Assembly: GCA_050289485.1 (NCBI GenBank)
Contig: JBNKFV010000010.1
Span: 1-64,000 of the forward strand
DNA: 64,000 bases
Direction of reading: 5' to 3'
From: JBNKFV01 sp050289485
GTDB lineage: Bacteria; Pseudomonadota; Gammaproteobacteria; Pseudomonadales; Cellvibrionaceae
Below, piece by piece: positions 42,712 to 51,818 of this stretch. Below the pieces are notes generated by a model. The model searched no databases, was not told where the DNA came from, and saw nothing but the letters and a program-made list of their open reading frames with translations. Within the stretch, counting starts at the first letter, position 1; the number at the start of each line of letters is the position of its first letter. Position numbers and translations under genes: made by a program.

Positions 42712-43338
42712 ATGCACATAGCCGCGCCCTTTTCATTACCTGTTAAGTCACCAAAAAGGGCGCGTCTTCTGCCAAAGCCACTGCTTTTAGCAGGTTTGCT
42801 TTGCGTTGCAATGCTCTGCTTGAGCATCAACAGCTACGCCGGACCTGACGTCGATCCAGAACTACGTGAGCTGCTACGCAACGCCATTAACGAGTCTGAC
42901 AGTTTCGTGGATAAATACGATGCCGAAGTCTGGTTAACGGCCATGTCGTCGCGACTGCAACCCTTTATTCAAGACAACGAACAACGCCTGCACTTTTTGC
43001 GTAATGTACATTACCACGCAACTAAAGCCGGGCTGCGCCCGGAAATTGTCTTAGCGGTTATCGAGGTGGAAAGCCGTTTCGACCGCTATGCGGTGTCGCG
43101 TGTTGGCGCGCAGGGAGTAATGCAGGTTATGCCGTTTTGGAAAAACGAAATTGGCCGCCCAGACGATAACCTCATCGAACTGAATACCAACTTACAATAT
43201 GGCTGTACCATTCTGAAACATTATCTCGACAAAGCCGAAGGCCGTTTGGCCGAAGCATTGGCCCGCTACAACGGCAGCTATGGCAGCTACCGTTACAGCA
43301 TTAAGGTGATGGATGCCTGGGAAAAACGCTGGCGTTAA
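42712..43338 (+). CDS. Lytic transglycosylase (SLT-type), exported
   Basis: 208 residues, starting six bases after the proS stop. The N-terminal hydrophobic stretch (LLLAGLLCVAMLCLSINSYA) is a signal or anchor. The transglycosylase domain follows: AVIEVESRFDRYAVSRVGAQGVMQVMPFWKNEIGRPDDNLIELNTNLQYGCTILKHYLDKAEGRLAEALARYNGS, with the catalytic Glu in VESRF. It cleaves peptidoglycan glycan strands by non-hydrolytic cyclisation. Probably co-transcribed with proS. Confidence 0.92.
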   Translation: MHIAAPFSLPVKSPKRARLLPKPLLLAGLLCVAMLCLSINSYAGPDVDPELRELLRNAINESDSFVDKYDAEVWLTAMSSRLQPFIQDNEQRLHFLRNVHYHATKAGLRPEIVLAVIEVESRFDRYAVSRVGAQGVMQVMPFWKNEIGRPDDNLIELNTNLQYGCTILKHYLDKAEGRLAEALARYNGSYGSYRYSIKVMDAWEKRWR

Positions 43339-43368
43339 AATAGATTAGCCAGGGCCTTTTAACAGGTC

Positions 43369-45033
43369 CTAAGAGCCTGCGCCATCAGCAGCTTCGGTTT
43401 GATTGGCCAGGCGGTGCCCACAGTTCCAGTTACTGGCAAAATCTAAACTTGCATCATACAAACGGGTTTCTACTGACATGAGCCCCAACACCGAGTGCGA
43501 CAGCATATCCTGGCTCACCCGCCCCTCCGGTTTTCTCATACAGTGCGATTGCCAGCGCTTATCGGTTTTAAAAGGCTCAGATACCCACACTAATGCTGGC
43601 ACATGAGTCTGTTCCGCAGGCGCTACACTGTATGGCATACCGTGCAAGTACAAACCGCTTTCACCCAGTGATTCACCGTGGTCAGACATGTAAATCAAAG
43701 CGGTATCGTAGCGGTCCTGCGCATGGCTCAAACGCTCCACCATTTGCGCCACCATGTAGTCGGTATAACGAATGGTATTGTCGTACGTATTGCGCAACTC
43801 TTCGGCAGTGCAATTTTGAATATCGCTGCGCTGGCAATCCGGCACAAAATACCGATGTGCTTCAGGGTAGCGACGATAATAGGTGGGACCGTGGCTACCG
43901 ATAACATGCATCACAATCACACGTTCGTGAATATTTTCATCCGCTAATAACTGATCCAGGTAAGGTAACATGACCTCGTCGTAACAATATTCGCCATCAC
44001 AACCGTCATGACTGGCAGACAAGTCCATATTGATAGACGACACTCGATCACACACGCCTTTACAACCGCTGTCGTTGTCGATCCATGTCACGTCGACCCC
44101 CGCTTTGGTTAATACATCGAGCAGGTTATCCTGATTGGCAGCCACGCGTTTTTCAAAGTTTTCGTGCTTTAAAAACGAAAACATGCAGGGCACCGACACC
44201 GCCGTTGCAGTACCGCAAGATTCCACTGAACCCAGCGACACCATATTTAATGGTTTGGTAAAACTATTGGTTGCACGGGGGTAGCCATTGTATTCGTAGT
44301 TGGCTGCGCGAGCAGTTTCACCCACGACGATCACCAAAAAGCGAGCTTTCGCCTGATTATCAGGTTTAACAATCTTTGCATCGTTACCTAACGACAAGTA
44401 TTTTAACGGTTCCGACAACACGTTGCGATTCAAGTAATTCGTACTACTGTACAGATATTCTGTTGGCACAATATAGCGTTGCACTCCCTGATTATTGCGC
44501 CCCACCGCAGCGTAATCTTCGTAAAACCCCCAGGCGATCCCCAAAATCATCAGCACAGAGGCAGCAATACCGGCAAAACGGAATCCAAGCTCACCCCAGA
44601 AGGAACGATACTCTATCGATAAACGCCACAGGAGCCCGGCAGGAATCATACCCAACACCAGCACAAACGAGATAGAGGCCAGATTAAAATAGCTCGCCGC
44701 CTCACTGGCATCCGTCTCAACAATGTTTTCGATCATCCCGTAATTGAAAACAATACCGTATTCATAGGATGCATACGAGGCCCCGGCAGATACAATCAAC
44801 AGCGGAATAAAAAGTAGTTTGGTTACCCCTTTAATCACCAACAGTGAAAACAATATATACAATATGCAAAACAGAAAAACGGGGACCGTTAGCGCAAACC
44901 AAAGATTGTAATTTTCCAACGAGAAAATGTAGCCATAAACACGAGAGAAAAACGGCCAATTTAATACGCAGGTAAAGTATCCAGCTAACAAAAGCAGTAG
45001 GTAGTGACTTTTAAGGCCTGCGCGGCGCGGCAT
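43369..45033 (-). CDS. eptA: Lipid A phosphoethanolamine transferase, EptA/MCR family
   Basis: 554 residues. Five N-terminal membrane helices, then a periplasmic alkaline-phosphatase-like domain with the family's catalytic features: Glu239 in VVGETARAANY, nucleophile Thr275 in ESCGTATAVSVPCMFSFLKHENF, and metal-site residues in IYMSDHGESLGESGLYLHGMPYSVAPAEQTHVP. The enzyme moves phosphoethanolamine from phosphatidylethanolamine to lipid A and reduces negative charge on the outer membrane. Five phased PmrA-type half-sites lie directly upstream. It could act on another surface glycan, but the signature is EptA-like. Confidence 0.93.
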   Translation of the reverse strand: MPRRAGLKSHYLLLLLAGYFTCVLNWPFFSRVYGYIFSLENYNLWFALTVPVFLFCILYILFSLLVIKGVTKLLFIPLLIVSAGASYASYEYGIVFNYGMIENIVETDASEAASYFNLASISFVLVLGMIPAGLLWRLSIEYRSFWGELGFRFAGIAASVLMILGIAWGFYEDYAAVGRNNQGVQRYIVPTEYLYSSTNYLNRNVLSEPLKYLSLGNDAKIVKPDNQAKARFLVIVVGETARAANYEYNGYPRATNSFTKPLNMVSLGSVESCGTATAVSVPCMFSFLKHENFEKRVAANQDNLLDVLTKAGVDVTWIDNDSGCKGVCDRVSSINMDLSASHDGCDGEYCYDEVMLPYLDQLLADENIHERVIVMHVIGSHGPTYYRRYPEAHRYFVPDCQRSDIQNCTAEELRNTYDNTIRYTDYMVAQMVERLSHAQDRYDTALIYMSDHGESLGESGLYLHGMPYSVAPAEQTHVPALVWVSEPFKTDKRWQSHCMRKPEGRVSQDMLSHSVLGLMSVETRLYDASLDFASNWNCGHRLANQTEAADGAGS

Positions 45034-45096
45034 AACGGTTCTCCATCTGAAGGACTAGCTTATTAGGGCATGTCATTCAAACGATACCGTGGTCAA

Positions 45097-45146
45097 CTTA
45101 AAAGTAACTTAATGGCAACTTAAATAAAACTTAAGGTTAGCTTAAC
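45097..45146 (-). promoter_or_regulatory. Five phased CTTAA repeats: PmrA-type box array
   Basis: Plus-strand CTTAA starts at 45097, 45108, 45119, 45130 and 45141, exactly 11 bases apart, so each hexamer is separated by five bases. On the minus strand, the eptA coding strand, the hexamers read GTTAAG, CTTAAG, TTTAAG, ATTAAG and TTTAAG. Four of the five match the published PmrA box HTTAAK-N5-HTTAAK. They end about 64 bases before the eptA-like start. A PmrA-like response regulator binding as several dimers on one DNA face is the natural reading. Confidence 0.8.
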
Positions 45147-45162
45147 AAGGCTCCGAACGGCG

Positions 45163-46173
45163 TTAAGATGCTTCACATTCGTAGATATGATACTGATTAC
45201 GGCCTTGGGCTTTGGACTCATACATCGCCATATCGGAGTTGCGAATAAGCTCATCAAAATCATAGCCTACATCACCGGCATAGCTCACACCAATGCTCGA
45301 CGTAATATGCAAGGTATGACGTTCGATAGAAAACGGCCTCCGCAATGCCGTTACGATACGGTCGGCAATATTGATGGCATTTTTGCGGGCGTTGGTGCCG
45401 GCAATAGACAAAGCAAATTCGTCACCGGATATGCGGGCAAAATTCACCACAAAACCGCGTTCAATAATCACTTCGTCGGCACGCAGCAACGCCGTAATAC
45501 GCTGCGCAAACGCCATTAATATTTTATCCCCCACATCATGGCCATAGTGATCATTGATTTGTTTAAAATTATCCAGGTCGATAAAAAACAACGCCACCTC
45601 ATGACCCATCTCTCTGCGCTGCTGTAAATCCTGACGCAGCCATTCGGCAAACCCTTTGCGATTGTATACTTTCGTAAGATAGTCGTGATTGGCATCAAAC
45701 TCTAATGCCCGCTTCTGTCGTTCTACCAGCCAGGAAAAATTAGACGCTAACAAAATAGTTAACACCAATGCCACAACAACCCGTATAAGCAGATCAGGTG
45801 GCATCACAAAGCTGGCAGCCACTAAGTTGACGGTAACGAAAACTGCACAAATCACAATGGCGTAGTAAAAAGCAAATACGTAAAAGAAGGCACAACAAAT
45901 GGGAAATAGAAGGATAACGCCACGAATGCCATAAAAGTAGCAGGTTAACGTAAGTGTTAACAGCTGTAGGAGAAAAAAGATGGCGTACCACACTACCATC
46001 GGCCGGTTTACAGCCAGCTGACGCAAAGCAACAACACAGACCATAGCCGAACCAAATGCCAGCACTGCAATAGTGTTTGTACCCGAAAACCAATGGCTGG
46101 CGCTATAGCCTAGCGAGATCAAGGCAGCGGCAATGTGCAATACAAAGGCATAGCCTCGCCCAAGATTGGACAT
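45163..46173 (-). CDS. Membrane diguanylate cyclase (GGDEF)
   Basis: 336 residues from ATG 46173 (MSNLGRGYAFVLHIAAALISL); a GTG at 46194 is an alternative. The N-terminal half has about six membrane helices; the GGDEF domain has DYLTKVYNRKGF, FIDLDNFKQINDHYGHDVGDKIL, and the motif ARISGDEFALSI (SGDEF in place of GGDEF, a variant accepted in active cyclases). It makes cyclic di-GMP. No EAL domain or inhibitory-site arginine-x-x-aspartate is obvious. It is upstream of the PmrA-type repeat array, on the same strand as the eptA-like gene. Confidence 0.9.
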   Translation of the reverse strand: MSNLGRGYAFVLHIAAALISLGYSASHWFSGTNTIAVLAFGSAMVCVVALRQLAVNRPMVVWYAIFFLLQLLTLTLTCYFYGIRGVILLFPICCAFFYVFAFYYAIVICAVFVTVNLVAASFVMPPDLLIRVVVALVLTILLASNFSWLVERQKRALEFDANHDYLTKVYNRKGFAEWLRQDLQQRREMGHEVALFFIDLDNFKQINDHYGHDVGDKILMAFAQRITALLRADEVIIERGFVVNFARISGDEFALSIAGTNARKNAINIADRIVTALRRPFSIERHTLHITSSIGVSYAGDVGYDFDELIRNSDMAMYESKAQGRNQYHIYECEAS

Positions 46174-46260
46174 TATTGTACTGTTAAAAATCACAACCTT
46201 ACCGTACCTTCACAAATAAACCGTCCATTGGGCGCTTGTTTTATTATTTTAGCACTTTAT

Positions 46261-48261
46261 TTATGACACCAGTGGCGGCAATGGGCAATCCAGTAATTCT
46301 GCCACCGCACGCAGCATTAATTGTTCCTCACACTGCACAATGCCGTCGGCGTTAATGGACGCCACCATGGCTTTTAGCACCACCGGCTTATGCAATGGCC
46401 GTAACCGACGCAAGCTTTCCACGGCCTGCTCAAGCTGTTGAATACTCACGAGCTGCTGTGGGAAATCTTGCCGTTGCCGCATTGAAAGCTGTGTTAATCC
46501 AGCATTCAGCGCCTGTAACGGGTCAATCGATTGACCATGTTCGGCCAATACCGTGAGCATTACCAACAATGGTTTTTTCAGCTGCCCCAATGACTTGCCC
46601 AACCCCACATAAGGCTTGCGCCGATGGGTGAATAACAAAATGTACAAGCACCACTCAGTAAAATCCACAACTTTGTCATGGGCAATTAACTGGCGACAAT
46701 TCTTCGAAAAAACATCGTACTGCCGATCGGACATTCTGCGCAACGCTGGCATGCATAAGTGCACAATGGAGAGAACATCCCATTCTTCCTTCAATGCTAA
46801 TAGCTTACAAATCGTCTCCATTTGTTTGTAGGTAGCAGGGTGCGCCGACTGCTGTAAAAATGCCAGTTGAGACGCCTTAATCTTCGCATCCCCACTCAGC
46901 AGCAACCCGTAAATCACCGCGCGCGCCAAATAGGGCTCGTGACACGCCGCATGTAATGCCTCGGGTAAACCATCAATAAATGCATCAGCTGTGGCAATCT
47001 GTTGGGGTGTGACAGCACCCACGTCGTCGGCAATACTATCGAGGGTAAATTCGATAGGTTTACCACCGTGATGCGGCTGATCCAATGTACCTTGATCCGT
47101 TGTACCTTGCATACTGGCTGCAGCAACGGCCCCGGTGACTACCGCACCCACCACATCCATGCCAGCCTGGCTTTTTTTCTGCATACCTTGATAATCTTCA
47201 GCATACACCCCTACGTGCCCGCGATCTGGGGTGATATATTGCTGGTCCCAGTTGGGCTGAATGCGCTGGATACGCTCTGCCAGTGGCGGGTGCGTGTTGG
47301 TCCAGCGGAGAAAACTGGGCTCCATGCTTTGGCCGAAATACAAGTGATTGTAGGTTTCTGCCTCGGCCGTTAAAAATCGCGAGCCTTCGAGATGGCCGCC
47401 GATTTTTTTCAGGGCATTGCCGATGCCGTCTGGGTTGCGGGTAAACTGAACTGCCGAGGCATCTGCCAGAAATTCACGCTGACGACTCACCGCGGCTTTG
47501 ATCAGACCACCAAAAAACGTACCGCCATAACCAATGGCCATCAGTGCGAATCCGGCGAGGATTGCCCTGCCGTCACTTTTGCGGCTGCGCCCGACAGCGC
47601 TGCCACGCACAATAAAATGCCCGATCAAACCAATCAGTAAGATCCCGTGTAACAAGGCTACCAGGCGCATATTCAAACGCATGTCGCCGTTGTAGATATG
47701 ACTGAACTCGTGGGCTACCACCCCTTGCAACTCATCTCGGGTAAGATGATTAATGCAACCTCTGGTAACCCCGATGACCGCATCGCGTAGCGTGTAACCG
47801 GCAGCAAACGCATTGATGCAATTGTCGTCGATCACATAAACCTCTGGTACCGGGCTGCCGGAGGCAATGGCCATTTCTTCCACTACATTGAGTATTTTGC
47901 GTTCGGCGGCGTCGGTGGTATTGGGGCTGATAGGTACCCCTCCTAATGCTTCGGCTACGGCACTACCACCAGCACGAATCTCCAGCCATTTATAGGCGCT
48001 GCCCATTAGCACCACGGTAACAACGGCTAGCGTGGTCCACAACCCCACATCAGATAACAGCAAATCGGCAAAATGCTGAAGTAACCCATGGCCCTGCCCA
48101 TTGATCAGGGCCTGGCCGGCTTCAGGCTTGCTGTAAAAATAAAAACCGACTGCTATCACCCATACTGTAACCAGAATAAGTGTAGTAACTGCAAGCAATA
48201 GCAAAATAACCAGTAGACGCGTGCGCTTGCGCGCAACGTCCTGGTGTTGAAAGAAGTTCAT
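46261..48261 (-). CDS. M48-family membrane metalloprotease with long C-terminal domain
   Basis: 666 residues, about twice the length of HtpX. Four membrane helices surround the HtpX-like protease domain with zinc ligands HEFSH (184-188) and Glu in EFLADASAVQFTRNP, followed by the family's TNTHPPLAERI. The remaining roughly 320 residues are mostly helical (DAFIDGLPEALHAACHEPYLARAVIYGLLLSGDAKIKASQL...) with no domain I recognise. It is next to lemA. LemA/M48 pairs are common in proteobacteria and are thought to work in membrane quality control. Confidence 0.9.
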   Translation of the reverse strand: MNFFQHQDVARKRTRLLVILLLLAVTTLILVTVWVIAVGFYFYSKPEAGQALINGQGHGLLQHFADLLLSDVGLWTTLAVVTVVLMGSAYKWLEIRAGGSAVAEALGGVPISPNTTDAAERKILNVVEEMAIASGSPVPEVYVIDDNCINAFAAGYTLRDAVIGVTRGCINHLTRDELQGVVAHEFSHIYNGDMRLNMRLVALLHGILLIGLIGHFIVRGSAVGRSRKSDGRAILAGFALMAIGYGGTFFGGLIKAAVSRQREFLADASAVQFTRNPDGIGNALKKIGGHLEGSRFLTAEAETYNHLYFGQSMEPSFLRWTNTHPPLAERIQRIQPNWDQQYITPDRGHVGVYAEDYQGMQKKSQAGMDVVGAVVTGAVAAASMQGTTDQGTLDQPHHGGKPIEFTLDSIADDVGAVTPQQIATADAFIDGLPEALHAACHEPYLARAVIYGLLLSGDAKIKASQLAFLQQSAHPATYKQMETICKLLALKEEWDVLSIVHLCMPALRRMSDRQYDVFSKNCRQLIAHDKVVDFTEWCLYILLFTHRRKPYVGLGKSLGQLKKPLLVMLTVLAEHGQSIDPLQALNAGLTQLSMRQRQDFPQQLVSIQQLEQAVESLRRLRPLHKPVVLKAMVASINADGIVQCEEQLMLRAVAELLDCPLPPLVS

Positions 48262-48291
48262 GATGACGCCCCGGAGCCTGCTTGTGGAAAA

Positions 48292-48885
48292 TTAGAAACT
48301 CACGTTAGGGGCAACCTGAATCGCTTCAGAGTCAGCAAACTCAAGCAACTCAGCATCGCGCTTATGGCCTAGCAGGTTGGCAAAAAACACCGGTGGAAAG
48401 CTCTGGCGATAGGTGTTGTATTCAGTTACCGAGTCGTTGTATCCCTGGCGGGCAAACGCAACCTTGTTTTCGGTACTGGTGAGTTCTTCTGTAAGTTGGG
48501 CCATATTCTGGTTGGCTTTCAGATCTGGGTAAGCCTCAACGACCACGTTCAGTTTACTCAGGGCGCTGGACAACATGCCTTCGGCACCGGCGAGCTGTTG
48601 CATCAACTGCGCGTTACCCGGATCGCTGGCGGCAGCTTGTAAACCACCCAGTGCAGCGTTACGGGCCGAAATAACCGCTTCCAGGGTATCTCGCTCGTGT
48701 TTTAAATAGCCCTTTGCAGTTTCGACCAGATTGGGGATTAAGTCGTAACGACGCTTGAGTTGTACTTCGATTTGGGCAAAGGCGTTTTCATAGCGCTGAC
48801 GCAGTGCCACCAACTTGTTGTAGATGGCAATAACGTAAACAACCAGCACTGCCAGAACAATGAGAGTGATCATACCCGAAGACAT
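48292..48885 (-). CDS. lemA: LemA family protein
   Basis: 197 residues with one N-terminal membrane helix (MITLIVLAVLVVYVIAIYNKLVAL). The helical domain carries the family signature QRYENAFAQIEVQLKRRYDLIPNLVETAKGYLKHERDTLEAVISARNAA and the C-terminal YNDSVTEYNTYRQSFPPVFFANLLGHKRDAELLEF. Thirty bases upstream of the M48 protease gene, so the two are an operon. Function unsettled. Confidence 0.93.
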   Translation of the reverse strand: MSSGMITLIVLAVLVVYVIAIYNKLVALRQRYENAFAQIEVQLKRRYDLIPNLVETAKGYLKHERDTLEAVISARNAALGGLQAAASDPGNAQLMQQLAGAEGMLSSALSKLNVVVEAYPDLKANQNMAQLTEELTSTENKVAFARQGYNDSVTEYNTYRQSFPPVFFANLLGHKRDAELLEFADSEAIQVAPNVSF

Positions 48886-48943
48886 AGTGATTCCCTATTT
48901 TAGTGAACGTTAAGATGTACATAACCGCTTTTTTTGAATGATC

Positions 48944-50488
48944 CTACAACTCGGACGACCTTTCTTGTGCTTCGTGCACATTTTTTGATTTACCAGGGTC
49001 AACCCAGCGCAATGGCGTGGGGTGTAACTCTGATAACGGCATCGACAGGCTGTTAGCCATGACTACCCGCACGTGCTCGCGGCGCAATTGGCGCGGCTCC
49101 GGCACACCGCAGGAGTGAGCCAGCACGGCAACAGCGTGGCTGGTGTTAGCATGATACTGTGCCACTCGCTGGGCTTTATCCGCTGGCACAAGGCCATACT
49201 GCAATTCTTTGTTATGGGTAGTCACACCCGTAGGGCAGGTATTTTTATTACACTGCATGGCCTGAATACACCCCAGTGAAAACATAAAGCCGCGGGCGGT
49301 ATTGATAAAATCAGCACCGCTGGCCAGTGCCCAGGCAATTTTAGCCGGTGTAATCAGCTTACCAGAGGCAATCACCTTGATGCGGTCACGCAGGCCACGG
49401 GCTTCGAGCTGATCTACCAGCCAGGGCAAACTTTCATTGATAGGCAGTCCCATATAGTCGAGCAACGGCTGCGGCGCCGCGCCAGAACCCCCGGTGGCAC
49501 TGTCGAGCGTAATAAAGTCTGGCGCCTGTGCCAAACCACGTTGGCCAATTTCCACCAACAGGTCATTGATCCAACGCTGCTCACCCATAACAAATTTAAA
49601 GCCCACTGGTTTACCCGTTACTTCGCGTATTTCATTGATGCGGTCAAGCAGCTCAGTCACATTGTGAATATCATGATGGCCATTCGGGCTGATGGAGGCC
49701 TGCCCTTGGGGAATACCACGAATTTCAGCGATTTCAGCAGTCACTTTTTCGGCCGGTAAAATACCACCCTTGCCCGGCTTGGCGCCTTGACTGAGTTTGA
49801 TCTCAAACATTTTGATCTGTGGGTTTTCGCCCAGTGCTTTCAATTTGTCGAAATCCAGTGAGCCATCGTCGTTGCGCACGCCGTATTTGGCCGTACCAAT
49901 CTGCATCACAATGTCGGCCCCGCCCGACAAGTGGTAAGGGCTTAAACCACCCTCACCCGTATTTAACCAACAGCCTGCCTGCGCGGCACCAGCGCTAAGC
50001 GCCTCAACAGCCGGGCGTGACAACGCGCCGAAACTCATGGCCGAGATATTAATGAGTGATCGTGTTGTATAGGGCTCGCGACAAAAGGGCCCGACGGTAA
50101 CCGGCGCAGGCAGCAGTGCGTCTTCATCCTGTACAGGAAAACCCGCATTCATAAACAAGTAAGAACCGGGTTTGCTCAAATCAAGGGTAGAACCAAAGGC
50201 TAAATTGGTGTCGAGGTTTTTCGCTGCACGGTAAGCCCAGCCGCGCTCGGCACGATTAAACGGCAGCTCTTCCCGATCCATGGCAAAGAAGTATTGGCGA
50301 AAAAACTCACCCAGGTGCTCAAACAAATAGCGAAAACGCCCAATTACCGGATAATTGCGGCGTATAGCGTGGCTTTTCTGGCGTTTGTCGGTGAAGTACA
50401 TGCCGGCCACCCACAATAACCCCACACCAATAACAAAGACAAAAAGAACGGCCAAACCAGAAAAAATATTGAGTGTGTAATCAGACAT
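48944..50488 (-). CDS. GltB-like FMN-binding protein (glutamate-synthase-family, stand-alone)
   Basis: 514 residues. One N-terminal membrane helix (LAVLFVFVIGVGLLWVAGMYF), then a TIM-barrel FMN domain homologous to the glutamate synthase alpha subunit: GEGGLSPYHLSGGADIVMQIGTAKYGVR, GFKFVMGEQRWINDLLVEIG, DFITLDSATGGSGAAPQPLLDYMGLP, KLITPAKIAWALASGADFINTARGFMFSLGCIQAMQCNKNTCPTGVTT with the iron-sulfur-cluster cysteine pattern. It lacks the glutaminase domain, so glutamate synthesis is not certain; relatives are annotated as FMN-binding glutamate synthase family. Confidence 0.9.
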   Translation of the reverse strand: MSDYTLNIFSGLAVLFVFVIGVGLLWVAGMYFTDKRQKSHAIRRNYPVIGRFRYLFEHLGEFFRQYFFAMDREELPFNRAERGWAYRAAKNLDTNLAFGSTLDLSKPGSYLFMNAGFPVQDEDALLPAPVTVGPFCREPYTTRSLINISAMSFGALSRPAVEALSAGAAQAGCWLNTGEGGLSPYHLSGGADIVMQIGTAKYGVRNDDGSLDFDKLKALGENPQIKMFEIKLSQGAKPGKGGILPAEKVTAEIAEIRGIPQGQASISPNGHHDIHNVTELLDRINEIREVTGKPVGFKFVMGEQRWINDLLVEIGQRGLAQAPDFITLDSATGGSGAAPQPLLDYMGLPINESLPWLVDQLEARGLRDRIKVIASGKLITPAKIAWALASGADFINTARGFMFSLGCIQAMQCNKNTCPTGVTTHNKELQYGLVPADKAQRVAQYHANTSHAVAVLAHSCGVPEPRQLRREHVRVVMANSLSMPLSELHPTPLRWVDPGKSKNVHEAQERSSEL

Positions 50489-50528
50489 GCCAGAATCCTT
50501 TTTGCGATAGCGCTACAGACGGTTAGAT

Positions 50529-51785
50529 TTAATTGCCAGCGTAAACCCGGGCTACTTCATCAGCGATAATAGCAATGCCGCGTGCTAGTAAGTCAGGCGG
50601 CAAACAGTAACTTACCCGCAAACACTCTTGCCGATGCGGCCAGGGCTCAGACAACCCCATAAAGAATTGTTCTCCGGCCAGCACCAGTACCCCACGCTGT
50701 TTTAATCGCTGGTAAAGCATCTGGCTGGTAATGGGCAAATCCTTAAACCACAGCCAGAGAAAAAAGGCGCCTTCCGGCTTGTGGATCTGCACCGGATAAT
50801 CTTTCAATGCTACACGAAAACCATCCAGAGCACGGTCGCAGCTGCTGCGGTAATGGGGTAATAGCACCTGATTGCAAAGCCGGTCGAGTTCGCCGTTGCT
50901 AAAGAACGGCGCAATAAACTCGGGCCCGGTACTACCCACAGCCAAATTCATAATGGTATTGGCCTGTACAAACGCCTTAACAATGTCGGGCCGAGCCACC
51001 ACGATACCGGTACGCAGTCCGGGCAACCCCAGTTTAGAAAGGCTCAATAATAATATGGTGTTATCGTTCCAGTGCGGCTGCGCCTTTGAAAACATAATAT
51101 TGGGAAACGGCGTACCGTAGGCCCCGTCGATAATCAGCGGAATATCGCGCTGTTGCGCCAAGGCATCCAGCTTGGCCAACTCATTGTCTGACACCACATT
51201 ACCCGTCGGGTTCGTGGGGCGTGATAAGCACAAAACACCGGTGCTGTCGTCAACCTGCAGGGCCGAAAAATCGACATTGTATTTAAACAGCTGATCACCC
51301 AGGTCGGTGATGGCAGGGCGCGCTGCGCGGAAAAAATCCGGGGCTAAACCGGCATCGGCATAGCCAATATACTCCGGCGCCAGCGGCAACTGCACTCGGC
51401 GCAAAATGCCATCGTCACCTTCACCGCAAAACAGATTAAACAAAATAAAGAACGCCGACTGACTGCCGTTTGACACCGCAATATGTTCCGGCCCTACCGG
51501 CCAGCCAAAACGGCTACGCAAATAATCGGCTACTGCGGTTAAAAAAGCCGGGCTTCCTTGCGGCGACTGATACTCACCCAATAGTTTACGACTTTGCTGT
51601 GGCGACGCTGCCAACGCCTGTAAACGCTGCTGAAAAACCTGCGCTGCGGCCGGAATATGAGCAGGATTACCGCCCCCCATCATGATCATATTGGGGTTAA
51701 CGTGCAGCGCTTCACCCAGATCATCCATTAACGAGACAATGCCTGAATCGGCGGTTAGCAATTTACCCAAACGGGACAACTTCAT
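50529..51785 (-). CDS. avtA: Aminotransferase, valine-pyruvate (AvtA) type
   Basis: 418 residues. Fold-type I PLP enzyme: N-terminal GGGNPAHIPAAAQVFQQRL, substrate-binding NGSQSAFFILFNLFCGEG, SRPTNPTGNV near the middle, and the PLP-binding lysine in LLLSLSKLGLPGLRTGIV. The length and GGGNPA opening match AvtA, which moves an amino group between valine and pyruvate. Its role here may be alanine or branched-chain amino-acid synthesis. It is transcribed after rimO on the same strand. Confidence 0.88.
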   Translation of the reverse strand: MKLSRLGKLLTADSGIVSLMDDLGEALHVNPNMIMMGGGNPAHIPAAAQVFQQRLQALAASPQQSRKLLGEYQSPQGSPAFLTAVADYLRSRFGWPVGPEHIAVSNGSQSAFFILFNLFCGEGDDGILRRVQLPLAPEYIGYADAGLAPDFFRAARPAITDLGDQLFKYNVDFSALQVDDSTGVLCLSRPTNPTGNVVSDNELAKLDALAQQRDIPLIIDGAYGTPFPNIMFSKAQPHWNDNTILLLSLSKLGLPGLRTGIVVARPDIVKAFVQANTIMNLAVGSTGPEFIAPFFSNGELDRLCNQVLLPHYRSSCDRALDGFRVALKDYPVQIHKPEGAFFLWLWFKDLPITSQMLYQRLKQRGVLVLAGEQFFMGLSEPWPHRQECLRVSYCLPPDLLARGIAIIADEVARVYAGN

Positions 51786-51818
51786 GTTTTACCCTGTTCC
51801 TTTGCCTGTGCGCGTGAA

